A DNA stretch of 64,000 nt from Hyphomicrobiales bacterium (lineage in GTDB: Bacteria > Pseudomonadota > Alphaproteobacteria > Rhizobiales > Rhizobiaceae): the NCBI GenBank assembly GCA_900489925.1, contig UEHQ01000002.1, positions 124,001 to 188,000 on the forward strand, written 5' to 3'. The notes under the pieces were generated by a model that saw only the letters and a program-made list of their open reading frames with translations, was not told where the DNA came from and searched no databases. Positions 16,556 through 25,961 of this stretch are shown in pieces (position 1 is the first letter of the stretch; each line of letters starts with the position of its first letter). A program made the translations under genes and the position numbers.

Positions 16556-18178
16556 ATGATCCGCATCGAAAACATAAGCAAGCAGAACAGCCACCGTATC
16601 CTGTTCATCGAAGCGTCGGCGGCGCTCAACAAGGGTGAAAAGATCGGTCTCGTCGGACCGAACGGCGCCGGCAAGACCACGCTCTTCCGCATGATCACCG
16701 GACAGGAGCAGCCGGACGAAGGTCAGGTCTCCGCCGAAAAGGGCGTGACGATCGGCTACTTCAACCAGGACGTCGGCGAAATGGAAGGCCGCAGCGCCGT
16801 GGCCGAGGTCATGGAGGGCGCCGGCCCGGTGAGCGTCGTTGCCGCCGAACTGCGCGAGCTCGAGGCGGAGATGGTCGACCCCGACAAACTCGACGAGATG
16901 GACCGGATCATCGAGCGCTACGGCGAAGTTCAGGCCCGCTATGAGGAGCTCGACGGCTACGCCCTCGAAGGTCGCGCCCGCGAAGTGCTGGCCGGTCTCA
17001 GCTTCACGCAGGAAATGATGGACGGCGACGTCGGCGGACTTTCCGGCGGCTGGAAGATGCGTGTGGCTCTGGCCCGCATTCTCCTGATGCGCCCCGATGT
17101 CATGCTCCTCGACGAACCGAGCAACCACCTGGACCTGGAAAGCCTGATCTGGCTCGAGGAATTCCTGAAGACCTACGACGGCGCGCTGCTGATGACCTCG
17201 CACGACCGCGAGTTCATGAACCGCATTGTCAGCAAGATCATCGAGATCGATGCCGGCTCGCTGAACAGCTATTCCGGCGACTACGGCTTCTACGAGCAGC
17301 AGCGTGCACAGAACGAGAAGCAGCAGCAGGCTCAGTTCGAGCGCCAGCAGGCGATGCTCGCCAAGGAAATCAAGTTCATCGAACGCTTCAAGGCGCGTGC
17401 CTCCCACGCGTCGCAGGTGCAGAGCCGCGTGAAGAAGCTGGAGAAGATCGATCGCGTCGAGCCGCCGAAGCGCCGCCAGACCGTCGCGTTTGAGTTCCTG
17501 CCCGCCCCCCGCTCCGGCGAAGACGTGATCAATCTCAAGAACGTTCACAAGAAGTACGGCAGCCGGACCATCTACGAAGGCCTGGATTTCATGGTTCGCC
17601 GCAAGGAGCGCTGGTGCATCATGGGCATCAACGGTGCTGGCAAGTCAACGCTGCTGAAGCTGGTCGCCGGATCGACGGAGCCCGATCAGGGTAGCGTCGC
17701 GCTCGGCGCCAGCGTCAAGATGGGCTACTTCGCCCAGCATGCCATGGATCTGCTCGACGGCGATCGCACGGTTCTGGAGTGGCTGGAAGATTCCTTCCCG
17801 CAGGCCGGCCAGGCGCCGCTACGCGCTCTCGCAGGCTGCTTCGGCTTTTCCGGCGATGACGTCGAAAAGAAGTGCCGTGTCCTCTCGGGTGGCGAGAAGG
17901 CACGTCTCGTCATGGCGAAGATGCTGTTCGACCCGCCAAACCTTCTGGTTCTGGACGAGCCGACCAACCACCTGGATCTCGACACGAAGGAAATGCTGAT
18001 CAAGGCGCTCTCCGAATACGAGGGCACCATGCTGTTCGTTTCGCACGATCGACACTTCCTCGCCGCCTTGTCCAATCGCGTATTGGAACTGACGCCTGAC
18101 GGCATCCACCAGTACGGCGGCGGCTACACGGAATATGTCGAGCGCACAGGCCAGGAAGCCCCGGGCCTGCGCGGCTGA
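16556..18178 (+). CDS. ABC-F family ATPase (translation factor type)
   Basis: I place the start at the ATG at 16556 (MIRIENISKQ); the frame extends upstream but without protein-like sequence. The 540-residue product has two ABC ATPase domains and no membrane segment. The Walker A motifs are GPNGAGKTT and GINGAGKST, the signature motifs LSGGWKMRVALAR and LSGGEKARLVMAK, and the Walker B motifs end in DEPSNHLDL and DEPTNHLDL. The inter-domain linker (about 240-325, rich in Gln, Lys and Arg) is the P-site tRNA interaction motif of ABC-F proteins. These act on ribosomes. This one resembles the YbiT/YheS housekeeping group rather than a known antibiotic-resistance subtype. Confidence 0.92.
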   Translation: MIRIENISKQNSHRILFIEASAALNKGEKIGLVGPNGAGKTTLFRMITGQEQPDEGQVSAEKGVTIGYFNQDVGEMEGRSAVAEVMEGAGPVSVVAAELRELEAEMVDPDKLDEMDRIIERYGEVQARYEELDGYALEGRAREVLAGLSFTQEMMDGDVGGLSGGWKMRVALARILLMRPDVMLLDEPSNHLDLESLIWLEEFLKTYDGALLMTSHDREFMNRIVSKIIEIDAGSLNSYSGDYGFYEQQRAQNEKQQQAQFERQQAMLAKEIKFIERFKARASHASQVQSRVKKLEKIDRVEPPKRRQTVAFEFLPAPRSGEDVINLKNVHKKYGSRTIYEGLDFMVRRKERWCIMGINGAGKSTLLKLVAGSTEPDQGSVALGASVKMGYFAQHAMDLLDGDRTVLEWLEDSFPQAGQAPLRALAGCFGFSGDDVEKKCRVLSGGEKARLVMAKMLFDPPNLLVLDEPTNHLDLDTKEMLIKALSEYEGTMLFVSHDRHFLAALSNRVLELTPDGIHQYGGGYTEYVERTGQEAPGLRG

Positions 18179-18209
18179 TCAGCCGACCTTTCGACAATCG
18201 AGCGCGCTG

Positions 18210-19442
18210 TCAGGCGCGCTCTTCCCAGACCTTCGCGAGTTCGACGATCGTCTGGACTGCCTTTTCCATGTCCTGGCGGCTCACCCATTCGAGCGGTGAG
18301 TGGAAAGCATGGCCCCCGGCAAAGATATTGGGGCATGGCAGCCCCATGAAGGAGAGACGGGATCCATCGGTGCCGCCGCGAATGCTGCCGCGTACGGGCG
18401 TCATGCCGGCGCGCCTGATCGCCTCCACGGCATTGTCGGCGACTTCGGGATGGTTCTGGAGAACGACCTTCATGTTGCGATACTGCTGCTTGACCTCGAA
18501 GCGGTAGGAGGAGCCGGGAAAGGCTTCCATGACCTTGACCACGATCTCCTCGAGCAACGCTTCCTTCTGTGCAAGCCCGGCATCGTCGAAGTCGCGCACG
18601 ATCAGGCTGAGGACCGCCTTTTCCATCGAGCCTGTCACACCCGTCGGATGAAGAAAGCCCTGGCGACCATCCGTGGTCTCCGGGGCCGCATCCCTGGGCA
18701 GCCGGTCGATGATGGCACCGGCGATCTTGATGGCGTTTTCCATCTTGTCCTTGGCAAAACCAGGATGCATGGCAACGCCCTGGATGGTGATCTCCACGCC
18801 GTCCGCCGAGAATGTCTCGTCCTCGATATGGCCGGCCGTCGCGCCATCCATCGTATAGCCGAACTCCGCGCCGAGCTTTGCCAGGTCGACCTTGTCGACA
18901 CCACGGCCGATTTCCTCGTCCGGGGTAAAAAGGATCTTGATCGTCCCGTGGCGAATGTCCGGATTATCGACCAGAAACTGCGCGGCCGTCATGATCTCGG
19001 CAAGACCGGCCTTGTCGTCGGCCCCGAGCAGCGTCGTGCCGTCGGTGGTGATGATGTCGTTGCCGATCTGGTCCTTGAGGGCCGTGTGTTCGCTGACGCG
19101 GATAACCTGCTCGGTATCGCCTGAGAGCCGGATATCGCCGCCGGCATATTCCCTGACGATCTGCGGCTTGACGTTCGTGCCGGTGAAATCCGGTGCAGTG
19201 TCCATGTGCGAGCAGAAGCAGATCACCGGGACCGGCTTGTCGGTGTTTGACGGGATGGTCGCATAGACATAGCCGTGCTCGTCGAGATGGGCGTCGGAGA
19301 GGCCGATGTCCAACAACTCCTGGACAAGCAAACGGCCGAGATTCTTCTGTTTTTCCGTCGATGGCTGTGCCGACGAGGCAGGATCCGATTGCGTGTCGAT
19401 GACGACATAACGAAGGAAGCGATCAACAACGGTGTCTGCCAT
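18210..19442 (-). CDS. pepT: Peptidase T (tripeptide aminopeptidase)
   Basis: This 410-residue M20-family zinc peptidase has the expected length. Zinc ligands are visible in FCSHMDTAPD (His and Asp) and in LLGADDKAGLAEI, and the general base lies in TPDEEIGRG. NIFAGGHAFHSPLEWVS near the C-terminus supplies the last His. The chosen ATG (19442) begins MADTVVDRFLRYV and has AGGA upstream. It removes N-terminal residues from tripeptides in the cytosol. It is convergent with the ABC-F gene, 31 bp apart. Confidence 0.93.
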   Translation of the reverse strand: MADTVVDRFLRYVVIDTQSDPASSAQPSTEKQKNLGRLLVQELLDIGLSDAHLDEHGYVYATIPSNTDKPVPVICFCSHMDTAPDFTGTNVKPQIVREYAGGDIRLSGDTEQVIRVSEHTALKDQIGNDIITTDGTTLLGADDKAGLAEIMTAAQFLVDNPDIRHGTIKILFTPDEEIGRGVDKVDLAKLGAEFGYTMDGATAGHIEDETFSADGVEITIQGVAMHPGFAKDKMENAIKIAGAIIDRLPRDAAPETTDGRQGFLHPTGVTGSMEKAVLSLIVRDFDDAGLAQKEALLEEIVVKVMEAFPGSSYRFEVKQQYRNMKVVLQNHPEVADNAVEAIRRAGMTPVRGSIRGGTDGSRLSFMGLPCPNIFAGGHAFHSPLEWVSRQDMEKAVQTIVELAKVWEERA

Positions 19443-19549
19443 TTTAACAGGTCCTATCCAGCTCATGAGCGATACACTGCTGTAGCCTTCCGGCCGGCTG
19501 CGGTGAAGACGCTTTGGAAAGAAAGAACATCCCCGGTTGTCGAAGGCGT

Positions 19550-21097
19550 CTAACCCGTGAGCTTGACCGTCGAGCATTCGTAGAGAACGCCGCCGGTCGT
19601 CGCGTCGATGCCGACGAGGCTGACATCGTAGCCCCAGAGATGGCGGATGTGCGCGAGGGTGGCATCGCGAGAGCCCTCTTCGAGCAGGATGCCGTTTTTC
19701 ACGCTGTGCTGCAGCCGTAGTTGCCGATCCCCGAGCAGATCGACGTCGACCACCTGGATATCCGGCTGCCGGGCAGCGACATCATAGCTGCGCGCCAGTG
19801 CGGCCCTGACTGAGGAATAGCCGCGCTCGTTGTGGATCGAGGAGACCTCGCAATACTTGTCCGCCGAGCGATCCGACAACAGAAACAGGCGGAACTTGCG
19901 CATCAATTCCGGACTTAGATACTGGAGGATGAAGGATTCGTCGCGGTGGTTCGCCCATGCGTCCCGCAGGGTCCCCATCGGGTCGCCATTGCCGGCCATC
20001 GAGGGGAACCATTCGCGATCCTCCTCCGTCGGCTCCGTGCAGATGCGCTCGATATCCTGCATCATCGCGAAACCAAGCGCGTAAGGATTGATGCCCGGGA
20101 AGCGGGGATCGTCGAACGCCGGCTGAAACACCACGTTGGAATGGCTACGCAGCAATTCCAGCATCGCGCCTTCGCTGATCCTGCCTTGGTCGAAGAGCCG
20201 GTTGATGATGGTGTAATGGACGTAGGTCGCACAGCCCTCGTTCATGACCTTTGTCTGGCGTTGCGGATAGAAATACTGCGCGATCACACGAACGATCCGC
20301 AGGAGTTCCCTTTGCCACGGGTCGAGGATCAGGCTGTGTTTCTCCAGGAAGTACAGCAGGTTTTCTTCCGGCAGGTTGAGAACCTTCTTACGTTCGGAGG
20401 CATCGCGCTCGGCCTCCTCACGATCGCGATTTTCCACCGCAAGCGGCAGCGTGCGCCAGAGATCGCTATAGGTCTGCTCCTCGTATTCCAGCCTTTCGCG
20501 CGCGCGCTCCCTGACCTTTTCGGAGGAAAGGCGCGGCGGACGACGATAGCGGAACACGCCGTGGTCCATCAGCGCATGGGCGGAATCCAGTATCGCCTCC
20601 ACGGCATCCAGTCCGTGCCGCTCTTCGCATTTGGCGATGTATTTCTTGGCGAAGTCGAGATAGCTCAAGATCGCGCCGGCATCCGTCCATTGGCGGAACA
20701 GGTAGTTGTTCTTGAAAAAATGATTGTGGCCGAAGGAAGCATGCGCCGTGACCAGCGTCTGCATGGCCATCGTGTTTTCTTCCATCAGATAGGTAATGCA
20801 GGGGTTCGAGTTGATCACGATCTCATAGGCGAGGCCGCGGGCGCCCTTTCGATAGTAATGATCCTCGTGGACGAAGCGTTTACCGAAGGACCAGTGCTGG
20901 TACATGAGCGGCATGCCGACCGACGAGTAGGCGTCCAGCATCTGTTCCGAGGAAATGATCTCGAGCTGGTTCGGGTAGATGTCGAGCCCCATTTCCTCGA
21001 GGGCAATCTTCTCGATGGCCTCGTAGGCCCGCGACAGTGTCGCAAAATTCCAGTCCGATCCATCGAACAGCAGATTGGAGGCCGGGCGTTTCGCCAT
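19550..21097 (-). CDS. SpoVR family protein
   Basis: The product has about 515 residues. I prefer the start MAKRPASNLLF (21097), which has AAGGG at good distance; MVEMAKR (21106) is the alternative. It contains the SpoVR hallmarks YPNQLEIISSEQMLDAYSS, HEDHYYRKGARGLAYEIVINSNP, and GHNHFFKNNY. It is third in the prkA-yeaH-spoVR set, a three-gene unit widely conserved in proteobacteria and linked to stationary phase, nitrogen or general stress. The biochemical role of SpoVR is unknown. Confidence 0.92.
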   Translation of the reverse strand: MAKRPASNLLFDGSDWNFATLSRAYEAIEKIALEEMGLDIYPNQLEIISSEQMLDAYSSVGMPLMYQHWSFGKRFVHEDHYYRKGARGLAYEIVINSNPCITYLMEENTMAMQTLVTAHASFGHNHFFKNNYLFRQWTDAGAILSYLDFAKKYIAKCEERHGLDAVEAILDSAHALMDHGVFRYRRPPRLSSEKVRERARERLEYEEQTYSDLWRTLPLAVENRDREEAERDASERKKVLNLPEENLLYFLEKHSLILDPWQRELLRIVRVIAQYFYPQRQTKVMNEGCATYVHYTIINRLFDQGRISEGAMLELLRSHSNVVFQPAFDDPRFPGINPYALGFAMMQDIERICTEPTEEDREWFPSMAGNGDPMGTLRDAWANHRDESFILQYLSPELMRKFRLFLLSDRSADKYCEVSSIHNERGYSSVRAALARSYDVAARQPDIQVVDVDLLGDRQLRLQHSVKNGILLEEGSRDATLAHIRHLWGYDVSLVGIDATTGGVLYECSTVKLTG

Positions 21098-21110
21098 CTC
21101 GACCATCCCT

Positions 21111-22436
21111 TCAGCCGCGCGCACGCACGGCCGGCTGCCGTGTGAAGAGCCGGCGGAACACGGGGTAGATGTTCGCGGGCCGTGCGATCCGCGCCATCTG
21201 GAAGTTCGGAATTTCACCATCGACGGCGCGGTAGGCCCGCCAGAGCGACGTTCCGTTGTCAGTCGTCCCGAATATCTCCGTCTCCCGTTCGTCGATGATT
21301 TCGACATAGGCGTAATACTGGCAAAGGCGCATCACCCGCTCGCGCAGGAGCGCTGCGCAGCGCTCGGAATCGCCGCTGGTATTGTCGCCATCCGAGGCCT
21401 GCGCGGCGTAGATGTTCCACATTTCCGCCGGGTAGCGTTCGTCGATGATCCGCAGCATCTCCTCAAGCGCGGTGGAAACCACCGTGCCACCGCTCTGCTT
21501 GCTGTAGAAGAACGTCTCCTCGTCCACTTCCCGCGCTTCATCCGTGTGGCGGATGAAGACGATGTCAATCCGCTCGTAGCGGCGTTTGAGAAACAGATGC
21601 AGCAGCACGAAGAAGCGCTTGGCGAGGTCCTTCTCCCGCTCGCCCATCGATGCCGAAACGTCCATCAGGCAGAACATGACGGCACTGGCATTCGGCAAGG
21701 GTTGCCGCTCGAAGCGATTGAACCGTACGTCGACTGGATCGACATAAGCGATGCGCCGGCGACGCCGCTCCAGAAGATCCAGTTGCTCTCGCAGCACCTT
21801 GAGTTGGTGCGCGCTTTGCCGAGAGTTGTTGGGATCGTTCTCAAGCGCGGCTATCTCGTCTGCCAGCGCCTGCATTTCGCTATCGCTCGGTCGGCCCAGA
21901 GCCATGCGTCGACCAAAGCTGTTTCGCATCGTGCGGCCGACATTGATGTTCGTCGGTGTGCCGGCGGTGGTGAACCCGACGCGGCGCGCCTTGTAGATGA
22001 CCGTTTCCTTCAGATTGAGCTTGACCATGTCGGGTAGCTCAAGATCCTCGAAGAACAGGTCGAGGACCTCGTCACGCGACAGCACGAACTGGAAATCGTC
22101 ATCGCTACCGCCGCCGCCACTACCGGCACTGCCGCCACCACCTCCGCCTCCTTCCGGTCGCGGAAGGCGGTCGCCCGCCATATATTCGCGGTTTCCGGGC
22201 AGGATGTATTCGCGGTCGCCGGTGCCGGACGCCTGCCTGAACGTGGGCTCATCAGCACCGCGCTTGGGCATTGGCACGCCATGGGCCGATCCGACATCCG
22301 CGATGCGGTCGGACTTGACCTGATCGGCGATCGCCCGCTTGAGTTCTTCGCGGGCGCGTTTCAGAAAGCGCTGACGGTTACCGAGGCTCTTGTCCTTCGG
22401 ATTGAGCCGACGGTCGATGAAATTCGGCATTGCCAA
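21111..22436 (-). CDS. YeaH/YhbH family protein (DUF444, VWA-like)
   Basis: This 441-residue protein begins MAMPNFIDRRLNPKDKSLGNRQRF, a typical YeaH start, with a Gly-rich linker at about 95-110. A von Willebrand A-like domain with MIDAS-type DVSAS lies near residue 260 (MFCLMDVSASMGEREKDLAKRFF). FIRHTDEAREVDEETFF and GGTVVSTALEEM are conserved in the family. It is the middle gene of the prkA operon (15 bp after prkA). YeaH is thought to be a partner or substrate of the PrkA kinase; this comes from knowledge of the family, not from this sequence. Confidence 0.92.
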   Translation of the reverse strand: MAMPNFIDRRLNPKDKSLGNRQRFLKRAREELKRAIADQVKSDRIADVGSAHGVPMPKRGADEPTFRQASGTGDREYILPGNREYMAGDRLPRPEGGGGGGGSAGSGGGGSDDDFQFVLSRDEVLDLFFEDLELPDMVKLNLKETVIYKARRVGFTTAGTPTNINVGRTMRNSFGRRMALGRPSDSEMQALADEIAALENDPNNSRQSAHQLKVLREQLDLLERRRRRIAYVDPVDVRFNRFERQPLPNASAVMFCLMDVSASMGEREKDLAKRFFVLLHLFLKRRYERIDIVFIRHTDEAREVDEETFFYSKQSGGTVVSTALEEMLRIIDERYPAEMWNIYAAQASDGDNTSGDSERCAALLRERVMRLCQYYAYVEIIDERETEIFGTTDNGTSLWRAYRAVDGEIPNFQMARIARPANIYPVFRRLFTRQPAVRARG

Positions 22437-22451
22437 CCCCCCGCTCTGGCA

Positions 22452-24401
22452 TCAGCCGGCCTTGTTGACCCGCATGTACCAGTCGACGAGCCGCCGCACC
22501 TGCCGTACGGTATATCCGCGCTCGGTCATTCGCTGGACAAATTCGGCGTGCTGCTTCTCAGTCGCGCTGTCCTTCTTCGAGCCGAAGCTGATGACCGGAA
22601 GCAGGTCTTCGACCTGACCGAACATGCGCTTCTCGATGACCTCCCTGAGCTTTTCATAGCTGGTCCAGGAGGGATTGCGCCCGTTGTTCCGCGCGCGGGC
22701 TCGCAAGGTGAACTTGACGACCTCGTTGCGGAAATCCTTGGGATTGGCGATGCCGGCCGGCTTCTCGATCTGCGACAGCTCGCTGTCTAGAATCTCGCGG
22801 TTGAGGATCTGGCCGGTATCGTAGTCCTTGAAGTCCTGATCCTCGAGCCAGGCGTCCGCATAGGCGATGTACCGGTCGAACAGGTTCTGTCCGTACTCGC
22901 TATAGGATTCGAGATAGGCCTTCTGGATCTCGTGACCGATGAACTCGGCATAGCGCGCTGCGAGTTCCGATTTGATGAAATCGAGATAGCGCGCTTCGGT
23001 CTCCTTCGGGAACTGCTCCCGCCGGATCGCCTGTTCCATGATGTACATGAGGTGCACGGAGTCCGCAGCGACTTCCTTGGTATCGTAGTTGAAGGTCTCG
23101 GACAGCACCTTGAACGCAAAGCGCGTGCTGATGCCCGTCATGCCCTCATCGACACCGGCGGCATCGCGATATTCCTGGACCGACTTCGCCTTCGGATCCG
23201 TGTCCTTCAGGTTCTCCCCGTCATAGACCCGCATCTTTGTGTAAAGGGGCGAGTTTTCGTGCGGGGAAAGCCGCGTGGAGACGGTAAACCGGCTCAAGTT
23301 TTCCAGCACTTCAGGCGCGCAGGGGCTCTTGGCCAGCTCGCTTTCGCGAAGCAGCTTTTCATAGATGAGCCGCTCCTCGGTGACGCGCAGGCAATAAGGC
23401 ACCTTCACCACCAGGATGCGGTCGAGAAAGGCCTCGTTGTTCTTGTTGTTCTTGAACTGCTGCCACTCGGACTCGTTGGAGTGGGCGACGACGGTTCCCT
23501 GATAGGGAAACGCACCGAAGTTCTCCGTGCCGTTGTAGCTGCCTTCCTGGGTGGCGGTCAGCAGGGGGTGCAGCACCTTGATCGGCGCCTTGAACATTTC
23601 CACGAATTCCAGAAGGCCCTGCGTGGTCCGGTTCAAACCACCGCTGTAGGAGTAGGCATCCGGATCCGCCTGGCTGAAGTTTTCCAGCTGGCGAATGTCG
23701 ACCTTGCCGACCAGGGCAGAAACGTCCTGATTGTTCTCGTCGCCGGGCTCCGTCTTGGCAATCGCGATCTGCCGCAATCGCGACGGCGTCAGTTTGACGA
23801 CACTGAATTTCGAAATATCGCCGCCGATCTCGTCCAGTCGCTTGGTGGCCCACGGCGATATCAGGCCTGTCAGCCGCCGTCTGGCAATCCCGTATTTGTC
23901 CTCGAGAAGATCCGCCATCCGCTCGGGATGAAAGAGGCCGAGGGGGGATTCGAACACAGGGCTGATCTTGCCATCGACGGCAAGCGTGTAGATGGGCATC
24001 CGCTCCATCAACCTCTTCAGCCGTTCGGCTAGCGACGACTTGCCGCCGCCGACCGGGCCGAGCAGATAGAGGATCTGCTTGCGTTCTTCCAGGCCCTGCG
24101 CGGCATACCGGAAATACCCGACAATACGTTCGATCGTGTCCTCCATGCCGTAGAAATCGGCAAAGGAAGGATAGATCTTCACGGTTCGATTTGAGAAAAT
24201 TCGCCCTAAACGTTCGTCTGCACTTGTGTCTATGAAGGTTGGATCGCCGATCGCTTCGACCATCCGTTCTTGTGCCGTTGCATACATTCTCTTGTCATCA
24301 CGGCATGCTAGCAGGTATTCCTGAAGGCTTATTTCTTCTTGCGCGGCGCTCGTATAAATCTCCGAAAAGAGATCGAACACGTCGCATTCGCTCTTCTGCA
24401 T
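22452..24401 (-). CDS. prkA: PrkA AAA+ serine protein kinase/protease
   Basis: This 649-residue protein has the PrkA layout: an AAA domain with Walker A GPVGGGKSS at about 115-123, and a C-terminal kinase-like PrkA domain from about 390. Conserved stretches include FYGMEDTIERIVGYF and VVAHSNESEWQQF. It leads the prkA-yeaH-spoVR operon. A general-stress (EcfG-type) promoter lies 65 bp upstream of its ATG, so expression on stress or starvation is likely. In E. coli the homologue YeaG acts with YeaH in sustained nitrogen starvation. Confidence 0.95.
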   Translation of the reverse strand: MQKSECDVFDLFSEIYTSAAQEEISLQEYLLACRDDKRMYATAQERMVEAIGDPTFIDTSADERLGRIFSNRTVKIYPSFADFYGMEDTIERIVGYFRYAAQGLEERKQILYLLGPVGGGKSSLAERLKRLMERMPIYTLAVDGKISPVFESPLGLFHPERMADLLEDKYGIARRRLTGLISPWATKRLDEIGGDISKFSVVKLTPSRLRQIAIAKTEPGDENNQDVSALVGKVDIRQLENFSQADPDAYSYSGGLNRTTQGLLEFVEMFKAPIKVLHPLLTATQEGSYNGTENFGAFPYQGTVVAHSNESEWQQFKNNKNNEAFLDRILVVKVPYCLRVTEERLIYEKLLRESELAKSPCAPEVLENLSRFTVSTRLSPHENSPLYTKMRVYDGENLKDTDPKAKSVQEYRDAAGVDEGMTGISTRFAFKVLSETFNYDTKEVAADSVHLMYIMEQAIRREQFPKETEARYLDFIKSELAARYAEFIGHEIQKAYLESYSEYGQNLFDRYIAYADAWLEDQDFKDYDTGQILNREILDSELSQIEKPAGIANPKDFRNEVVKFTLRARARNNGRNPSWTSYEKLREVIEKRMFGQVEDLLPVISFGSKKDSATEKQHAEFVQRMTERGYTVRQVRRLVDWYMRVNKAG

Positions 24402-24465
24402 AATGTACTCCCGCAGCCGGTTGGGATGAAACGGGACAAATGCGTGATCGGCTCGCTAACCGGTC

Positions 24466-24491
24466 AACGCATTATACGGCGTTTTGGTTCC
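24466..24491 (-). promoter_or_regulatory. EcfG/RpoE2-type general stress promoter for prkA
   Basis: On the minus strand, GGAAC (24491-24487) is followed after exactly 17 bases by CGTT (24469-24466). This matches the alphaproteobacterial EcfG (RpoE2) consensus GGAAC-N16-17-CGTT. The predicted transcript start is about 55 bases before the prkA ATG. Confidence 0.7.
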
Positions 24492-24525
24492 ACCCCAAGA
24501 CGCAAGATTATTGGCTGCTTCTGCG

Positions 24526-25317
24526 CTAGGCCTCCAACCTTGCCATGATGCCATCCGCGACCGTCCGCATTCGGTCGGCAGACGCATGTCCGATCAGCAT
24601 GAACGCGTGCGACGGGCTCGCCCAATAGACGACGTTCATGCCCTTGCGTGCCTCGACCTCGGCAGGTTTAGCGCCGTCGGCCGACCGAACGATGCACAGC
24701 GCCATGGGTCCGGTCTGCGGATCAAGATACGCGATCTGCGCCAACGGCGCATCATCATACTGCAGAACGAGCGCACGTTTGAAATCGGCGCCTTCGATCG
24801 AAATCGCCTCTGCCGGCAAGCGAAGGTCAAGTTTCTCTTCGAGGATGGAGAGTTGCGCGGCCTGGGTCTGCGCGGTGGGCACAGGCCCGGCCAGTGTATC
24901 GGGTGTGTAAAGCGCGATGTATTCCGCAACGGCAGCACGCCATTCATTGCTCTCATCCTTGACCGCAAGGCGCCTGCCGAGCCCGATGAATGCCCGGTCG
25001 GCCACGACGCCGGCAACCACGCAGGCAGCAAGAGCAGCGAGAAGGCCGCGACGGGTTGGGCGAACCGGTACTGATGGTTCAGCCGAGGCTACCGAGGCAA
25101 GCATTGCTTCAAGCTTTGCCTTGGGCGCGGCGGCAAGCAGCGGCTCGAAAGCCTGTTCGAAGGGAAGACTGCTGCGCGACAAGAACTCGAGCCGTGCGGC
25201 CACGCGCGCGTCCGTTTCGAGAAGAAGACCGATCCGTGCGGTTTCGTCGGGTGGCAATTCGCCGTCGATATATGCTGTCAGCTGTTCGTCGGAGGGAAGC
25301 TTGTTGTCGTCGTTCAT
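24526..25317 (-). CDS. Membrane anti-sigma factor paired with the ECF sigma gene
   Basis: This 263-residue protein starts with an anti-sigma N-terminal segment (LPSDEQLTAYIDGELPPDET). A single membrane helix lies at about 90-106 (LLAALAACVVAGVVAD), and an extracytoplasmic C-terminal domain of about 150 residues follows. The usual zinc motif HxxxCxxC of ZAS proteins is absent. The ATG overlaps the stop of the sigma gene (ATGA), the usual coupling for such pairs. It should hold the sigma factor inactive at the membrane until a signal releases it; the signal is unknown. Confidence 0.85.
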   Translation of the reverse strand: MNDDNKLPSDEQLTAYIDGELPPDETARIGLLLETDARVAARLEFLSRSSLPFEQAFEPLLAAAPKAKLEAMLASVASAEPSVPVRPTRRGLLAALAACVVAGVVADRAFIGLGRRLAVKDESNEWRAAVAEYIALYTPDTLAGPVPTAQTQAAQLSILEEKLDLRLPAEAISIEGADFKRALVLQYDDAPLAQIAYLDPQTGPMALCIVRSADGAKPAEVEARKGMNVVYWASPSHAFMLIGHASADRMRTVADGIMARLEA

Positions 25318-25919
25318 CTTGCGCCCTCCCCCAGGAGATTGCCGGAGAGCTTTGCGCGGGCGGCAGCAAGGCGGCTCATCACGGTACCAATCGGAATATC
25401 CAGTATGCCAGCAACCTCTTTGTAGGACAGCCCCTCCACATAGGCCAGAAACACGGCTGCGCGCTGAGCATCCGGAAGCGCATTGACGAGCCGCAACACC
25501 TGATTCGCCATGACATGCGCTTCCGTCTCGCGAACGCCGTCGAGAACCAGCGCCTCGTCGGCATCGACGAAACCCTGCCCCTGACGCACTCGCCGGGAGC
25601 GAATTTCATTCAGCCAGATTGAATGCAGGATCGAAAACAGCCAGCGATCCAGGCGCGTGCCCGCTTCGAACTGCGACGACCGCTCAAGGGCGCGCAGGCA
25701 GGTCTGCTGCACCAGATCGTCGGCGACATCGCGACGATGCGATAAAACCAGCCCATAGCGCCAGAGCCGGGACAGGTTGTCCGTCAGCCCGCTCCTGATA
25801 TCCGCTTCGCTTGCGATGACCGCCTCCGCCACGGTTGCTGCCACAGAACGCGCCGGCCCGACCGGCGCGTTCTGTGTTGCCCGACTATAGGCAGGAAATG
25901 TGGTATAGGCGACTGGCAT
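25314..25919 (-). CDS. ECF-type RNA polymerase sigma factor
   Basis: This 201-residue sigma-70 family protein has region 2 at about 50-110 (HRRDVADDLVQQTCLRALERS, DRWLFSILHSIWLNEIRSRR). Region 4 is at about 140-195 (LPDAQRAAVFLAYVEGLSYKEVAGILDIPIGTVMSRLAAAR). The annotated ATG has AGGGA seven bases upstream, but the first 30 codons contain a long perfect hairpin, so a GTG further in cannot be excluded. It is coupled to its anti-sigma gene. The TPR gene 42 bp upstream and the divergent polyketide synthase are possible targets, by position only. Confidence 0.9.
   Translation of the reverse strand: MPVAYTTFPAYSRATQNAPVGPARSVAATVAEAVIASEADIRSGLTDNLSRLWRYGLVLSHRRDVADDLVQQTCLRALERSSQFEAGTRLDRWLFSILHSIWLNEIRSRRVRQGQGFVDADEALVLDGVRETEAHVMANQVLRLVNALPDAQRAAVFLAYVEGLSYKEVAGILDIPIGTVMSRLAAARAKLSGNLLGEGAR
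25842..25876. repeat. Perfect 15-bp hairpin inside the start of the sigma gene
   Basis: CACAGAACGCGCCGG (25842-25856) and CCGGCGCGTTCTGTG (25862-25876) pair perfectly around a 5-base loop. The hairpin falls about 15-27 codons into the sigma gene. There is no T-run after it on the minus strand, so it is a poor terminator. It could control read-through from the TPR gene or translation initiation. Confidence 0.7.
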
Positions 25920-25961
25920 TGGATTATCCCTATTCAGCGCACACAGGCACGCTACGCCAGC

